The notes under the pieces: model-generated
What the model was told of the DNA's origin: nothing
The model's input: only the letters and a program-made list of their open reading frames with translations
Databases searched by the model: none
Part shown: positions 5,824-8,318 of the stretch, one piece after another
Layout of the letters: each line of letters opens with the position of its first letter
Position numbering within the stretch: position 1 is the first letter of the stretch
Translations under genes and position numbers: made by a program
Source: an uncultured Ruminococcus sp.
GTDB lineage: Bacteria > Bacillota > Clostridia > Oscillospirales > Acutalibacteraceae
DNA: 8,318 nt
Assembly: GCA_902773165.1 (NCBI GenBank)
Contig: CACYDO010000336.1
Coordinates: 1-8,318, forward strand
Direction of reading: 5' to 3'

Positions 5824-7026
5824 TTACAGATCTGTCGAACGTTCGTCTGAAAGCGCCGCTTCGAGATACCTATACGATTTTTCTCTCAGAGTGTTCAAAT
5901 TCTTTTTTACGGCTGAATAATCGATTTTCCGTTGCAGACATTCTGCAATATCTTCATCGCCCGTCATGAGCCTTCCGCTGACGCCTGCGACAGAAAACAG
6001 TGTGTCCAGTCTGCTGTTCGTGGACTGCTTATTCTTACTTGAAAACCTTCTGAATGTGAAGAAGGTCCTTTCATACTGCATTGAAAAAACCGAGCAATGG
6101 AAAGAATCGGTACATACATATTTTGCATTTCTAATGAGGTTGAGGAAATCACCGGGATCTACATCGTACAGGCACTGATCTGCGATCTCCTCATCTGACT
6201 TGACATATTCGTCGATGTGCGGAAGAATGACGATTTTGCAGCCTGTTTCTTTTTTTAAACGTTCGGCAAATTTTCTGTGCAAAGGATTACCGCCGAGAAA
6301 ATAACAAAAAATGTAATCTTCTTTGATGATCGGCGTTGCCTTCTGTATCGAAAGCCATTCGTCTCCGGTAAACAGCAGCGTAGGATCACACACAACAGGA
6401 ACATCTCTTCCGGTCAGCTCCTTTACAAGCCTCTGTCCTGATTCCTCACGAACGCCTATATGCCTGATCCTATTTAAGAAGACAGACGCCTTAGCCGCAG
6501 AATCACCGGGAAGTGATGATTGACCGAAGCTTGTAGCGTAAGCTATGGAATTTACGCTCTCCGGCACCCAGCTCAGAGTGTAGTAATCGGCGGCTATATT
6601 TCCCGGAAGCCAGAGCTGATCCGAACCTACAAGAACTGCCGAATACATCTCTCCACAATCCCGGCTCATTTCGGCTATTGACGAAAACTCCTTCGAAAGC
6701 CGGAAGTACTTCTTTTCAAATGTTTTAAATCCCGACGTTCTCTTTTCAAGCTTCTTGGAATACTCGCCTTTGTTAAACTTCTTTTTGATAACATTTTTTA
6801 CTCTGCCGAGCTTCGTAAAGAGGATACCCGTGGTAAACGAAGCTTTTATAAAATATTTAAGCTTCGCTTTTTTTATTTCCCTGTTAAAGCCGGTAATACT
6901 TACAGTTTCGTTATCATAGCCAAGCCTGTCAAGAGCCATCTGAGTACCCAAAGCCTGGATCATACTTCCGTAATTTGGCTGAAAATAACAGGAAACGATC
7001 GCAACCTTCTTCATATTTAAAACCAT
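5824..7026 (-). CDS. Polysaccharide pyruvyl transferase family protein (CsaB/WcaK-like)
   Basis: A 400-residue cytoplasmic enzyme of the family that transfers pyruvate from phosphoenolpyruvate to a sugar as a ketal, giving the polymer acidic groups. Signatures in order: KVAIVSCYFQPNYGSMIQAL (7-26), VLVGSDQLW (131-139), SIAYATSFGQSSLP (160-173), the REESG segment (193-197), VCDPTLLF (212-219), and TDSFHCSVFS (306-315), where the His is the conserved family residue. A basic central region (about 50-100) is lysine-rich. Length is usual for the family. The ATG at 7026 shares its A with the TGA stop of the glycosyltransferase gene (TGATG), which points to translational coupling. No clear Shine-Dalgarno is seen, and the ATG at 7014 (giving MKKVAIVS, as in many relatives) is an alternative start. 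The gene is followed 57 nt later by the iron-sulfur protein gene, a pairing seen in other loci. Some family members of this context may not be pyruvyl transferases; the sugar target is unknown. Confidence 0.9.
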   Translation of the reverse strand: MVLNMKKVAIVSCYFQPNYGSMIQALGTQMALDRLGYDNETVSITGFNREIKKAKLKYFIKASFTTGILFTKLGRVKNVIKKKFNKGEYSKKLEKRTSGFKTFEKKYFRLSKEFSSIAEMSRDCGEMYSAVLVGSDQLWLPGNIAADYYTLSWVPESVNSIAYATSFGQSSLPGDSAAKASVFLNRIRHIGVREESGQRLVKELTGRDVPVVCDPTLLFTGDEWLSIQKATPIIKEDYIFCYFLGGNPLHRKFAERLKKETGCKIVILPHIDEYVKSDEEIADQCLYDVDPGDFLNLIRNAKYVCTDSFHCSVFSMQYERTFFTFRRFSSKNKQSTNSRLDTLFSVAGVSGRLMTGDEDIAECLQRKIDYSAVKKNLNTLREKSYRYLEAALSDERSTDL

Positions 7027-8150
7027 CACTTTACTAACGAATTAAACAACGCTAAATGTTCATCCGCTGTCCGCTGCGCGTCGAACAGCTCGACTCTCTT
7101 TTTTCCTTTTTCCGCAATATCGTTTCTGAGTTCTTTATCTTTATACAGTTTTATAACAGCTTCGGCCGCCTGCTTATAGTCGTCAATGTCCACAAGCAGA
7201 CCAGCATTTCCTACTACGTACGGTATAGCGTCGGCTTTTGTGGCTACGATTGGTTTTCCCAAATACATGTACTCCGGGAGAACCAGCCCGAACCCTTCCC
7301 AACGGCTCAGAAGTACAGCTTCGTCAAAAATCCCCAAATAGTCCAGCGGGTCATTGACCCAGCCTGTTATCAGAAAAGATTCGCTGAGTCCAGCTTGACT
7401 TATCATCTCGGATACAGTGCCGCGAAACTCACCTCCGGCGATATCGTCGCCGACCATAAGAAAAAAAGCCTCCGAAATTGATTTCTTGATTTCGGAAGCC
7501 ATCTTTACAAACACATCGGGAGCCTTCTGAGCAGACAACCGTCCGATAGTTCCAACAACGAACGCGTCCTGTGGTATTGAAAGCGTCTCCCTTTTTTTAG
7601 GGGACAATCCGTCAAATTCGTCAAAATTTATACCATTGTTAATTACTGTAAGCTTATCTGTTTTACATATCCTGTGTTCAATGGCACTTTCTTTTTCATA
7701 CTCGGAAATACATACGATCTCATCGGTCAGTGGAGAAAGGAGCTTCTCGACTGCCGCATAGAACTTTAATTTTTTCTTTCCCGCATTTTTCATATTGAAT
7801 GCCCAGCCATGAGGATTGTAAATAAGCTTGTTTTTTATGAAGAGATCCGCTGCGCGTCCTATCGCACCTGCCTTTGAGCTGTGACAATAAACGATATCGG
7901 GCTTATATTTTTTTACAGCCCTTCTCACAGCAAGGATCGCCCTTATATCCTTAGCCGAAATAGCGTTTTGCATTGAATCTATGACGACTATTTCAGACGC
8001 AAGACCTTTGAATTTTTCTATATCAAATAAGTTGGAGCAGACCAGTATGTGATCGTACTCGGGGTACTTTTTAAGCTTGTTAAGCAAAGTTACCAAATAA
8101 CGTTCCACTCCGCCTGCAGCCTGCGCAATGTGCAATATCTTCTTTGCCAA
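7026..8150 (-). CDS. Family-4 (GT-B) glycosyltransferase
   Basis: A 374-residue cytoplasmic retaining glycosyltransferase of the GT-B fold, expected to extend the lipid-linked oligosaccharide. The N-terminal acceptor domain begins KKILHIAQAAGGVERYLVTL (3-22) with the glycine-rich loop, and continues with VYCHSSKAGAIGR (87-99) and NPHGWAF (112-118). The C-terminal donor domain has NNGINFDEFD (171-180), VGTIGRLSAQKAPDVFV (199-215), LMVGD (231-235), and SRWEGFGLVLPEYMYLGKPI (282-301). The last contains the E-x7-E motif (Glu285 and Glu293) that binds the donor nucleotide sugar. Length is complete. The start is TTG at 8150-8148: the open frame extends upstream to a TAA at 8204-8202 without ATG or GTG, homology to family starts begins right here, and a modest AAGGG site lies at 8166-8162, 11 nt upstream. 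It is translationally coupled to the pyruvyl transferase family gene. Sugar specificity cannot be read from sequence. Confidence 0.93.
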   Translation of the reverse strand: MAKKILHIAQAAGGVERYLVTLLNKLKKYPEYDHILVCSNLFDIEKFKGLASEIVVIDSMQNAISAKDIRAILAVRRAVKKYKPDIVYCHSSKAGAIGRAADLFIKNKLIYNPHGWAFNMKNAGKKKLKFYAAVEKLLSPLTDEIVCISEYEKESAIEHRICKTDKLTVINNGINFDEFDGLSPKKRETLSIPQDAFVVGTIGRLSAQKAPDVFVKMASEIKKSISEAFFLMVGDDIAGGEFRGTVSEMISQAGLSESFLITGWVNDPLDYLGIFDEAVLLSRWEGFGLVLPEYMYLGKPIVATKADAIPYVVGNAGLLVDIDDYKQAAEAVIKLYKDKELRNDIAEKGKKRVELFDAQRTADEHLALFNSLVK

Positions 8151-8318
8151 TGGATATTCCGCCCTTCTTCTGTCCGTATTTGATACAGCCAGCAGATTAC
8201 CTTAATTGTCGTTTCTCTTTGAGGAGATACGCTCTGCTCATGATCCTGATTCGGAGAAATACACGTAGGGTTTCCGAGTATAACTATTTATCTTCCAAGT
8301 TGGAGTAGGTGCTTTCCG
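8151..8318. other. Upstream flank of the GT4 gene, content unresolved
   Basis: These 168 bp precede the GT4 gene. No start-to-stop gene is convincing on either strand. Minus-strand frames entering from the right edge stop at about 8241 (26 codons, ending YVYFSESGS) or near 8286 (10 codons, ending YSNLEDK), so the 3' end of another cluster gene may lie here, but neither tail is recognisable. A bulged inverted repeat, TCGGA(g)AA...TTTCCGA at 8251-8277 with an 11-nt loop, has no U-run on either strand. No -35/-10 pair with proper spacing is seen upstream of 8150. Confidence 0.4.

Overview
This 8.3-kb window reads as an internal piece of a capsular or exopolysaccharide biosynthesis locus from a low-to-moderate-GC Gram-positive bacterium. 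A gut or rumen Clostridia lineage of the Ruminococcus type is my best guess. That guess rests on purine-rich Shine-Dalgarno sites, use of GTG and TTG starts, and the mix of gene families. It is an impression, not a database match. All convincing genes lie on the minus strand, so the locus reads from high to low coordinates.

In transcription order the genes are: a family-4 (GT-B) glycosyltransferase (8150-7026); a polysaccharide pyruvyl transferase family protein (7026-5824); a two-cluster [4Fe-4S] protein with a coenzyme F420 hydrogenase beta-subunit-like domain (5766-4552); a compact palindromic element (4551-4471); a multi-spanning membrane protein that is the best candidate for the Wzy polymerase (4440-3271); a TagB/TagF-like CDP-polyol phosphotransferase (3286-2102); a Wzx-type flippase (2081-597); a 278-bp gap; and the N-terminal part of a family-2 (GT-A) glycosyltransferase that runs off the left edge (318-1). 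Junctions are tight (1-nt and 16-nt overlaps, gaps of 20 and 57 nt) except at the palindrome (111 bp) and the 278-bp gap. This is consistent with one long operon.

Together the genes fit a Wzx/Wzy-dependent pathway. The glycosyltransferases build a lipid-linked repeat unit in the cytoplasm. The pyruvyl transferase family protein and the phosphopolyol transferase would add acidic groups. The flippase exports the unit and the membrane polymerase joins units outside. The iron-sulfur protein is the biochemical puzzle, since no step of classical polysaccharide assembly needs a redox protein of this kind.

The most distinctive non-coding signal is the element at 4471-4551. Read as minus-strand RNA it folds into a three-way junction (18-bp P1, 10-bp P2, 3-bp P3 capped by a GNRA-type tetraloop). 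Four of its pairs are G-U wobbles that would be C-A mismatches on the other strand, so the fold is oriented like the operon mRNA. The 278-bp gap holds short open frames, including a 37-codon hydrophobic one ending 17 nt before the GT2 start, that could be the remains of a lost gene.
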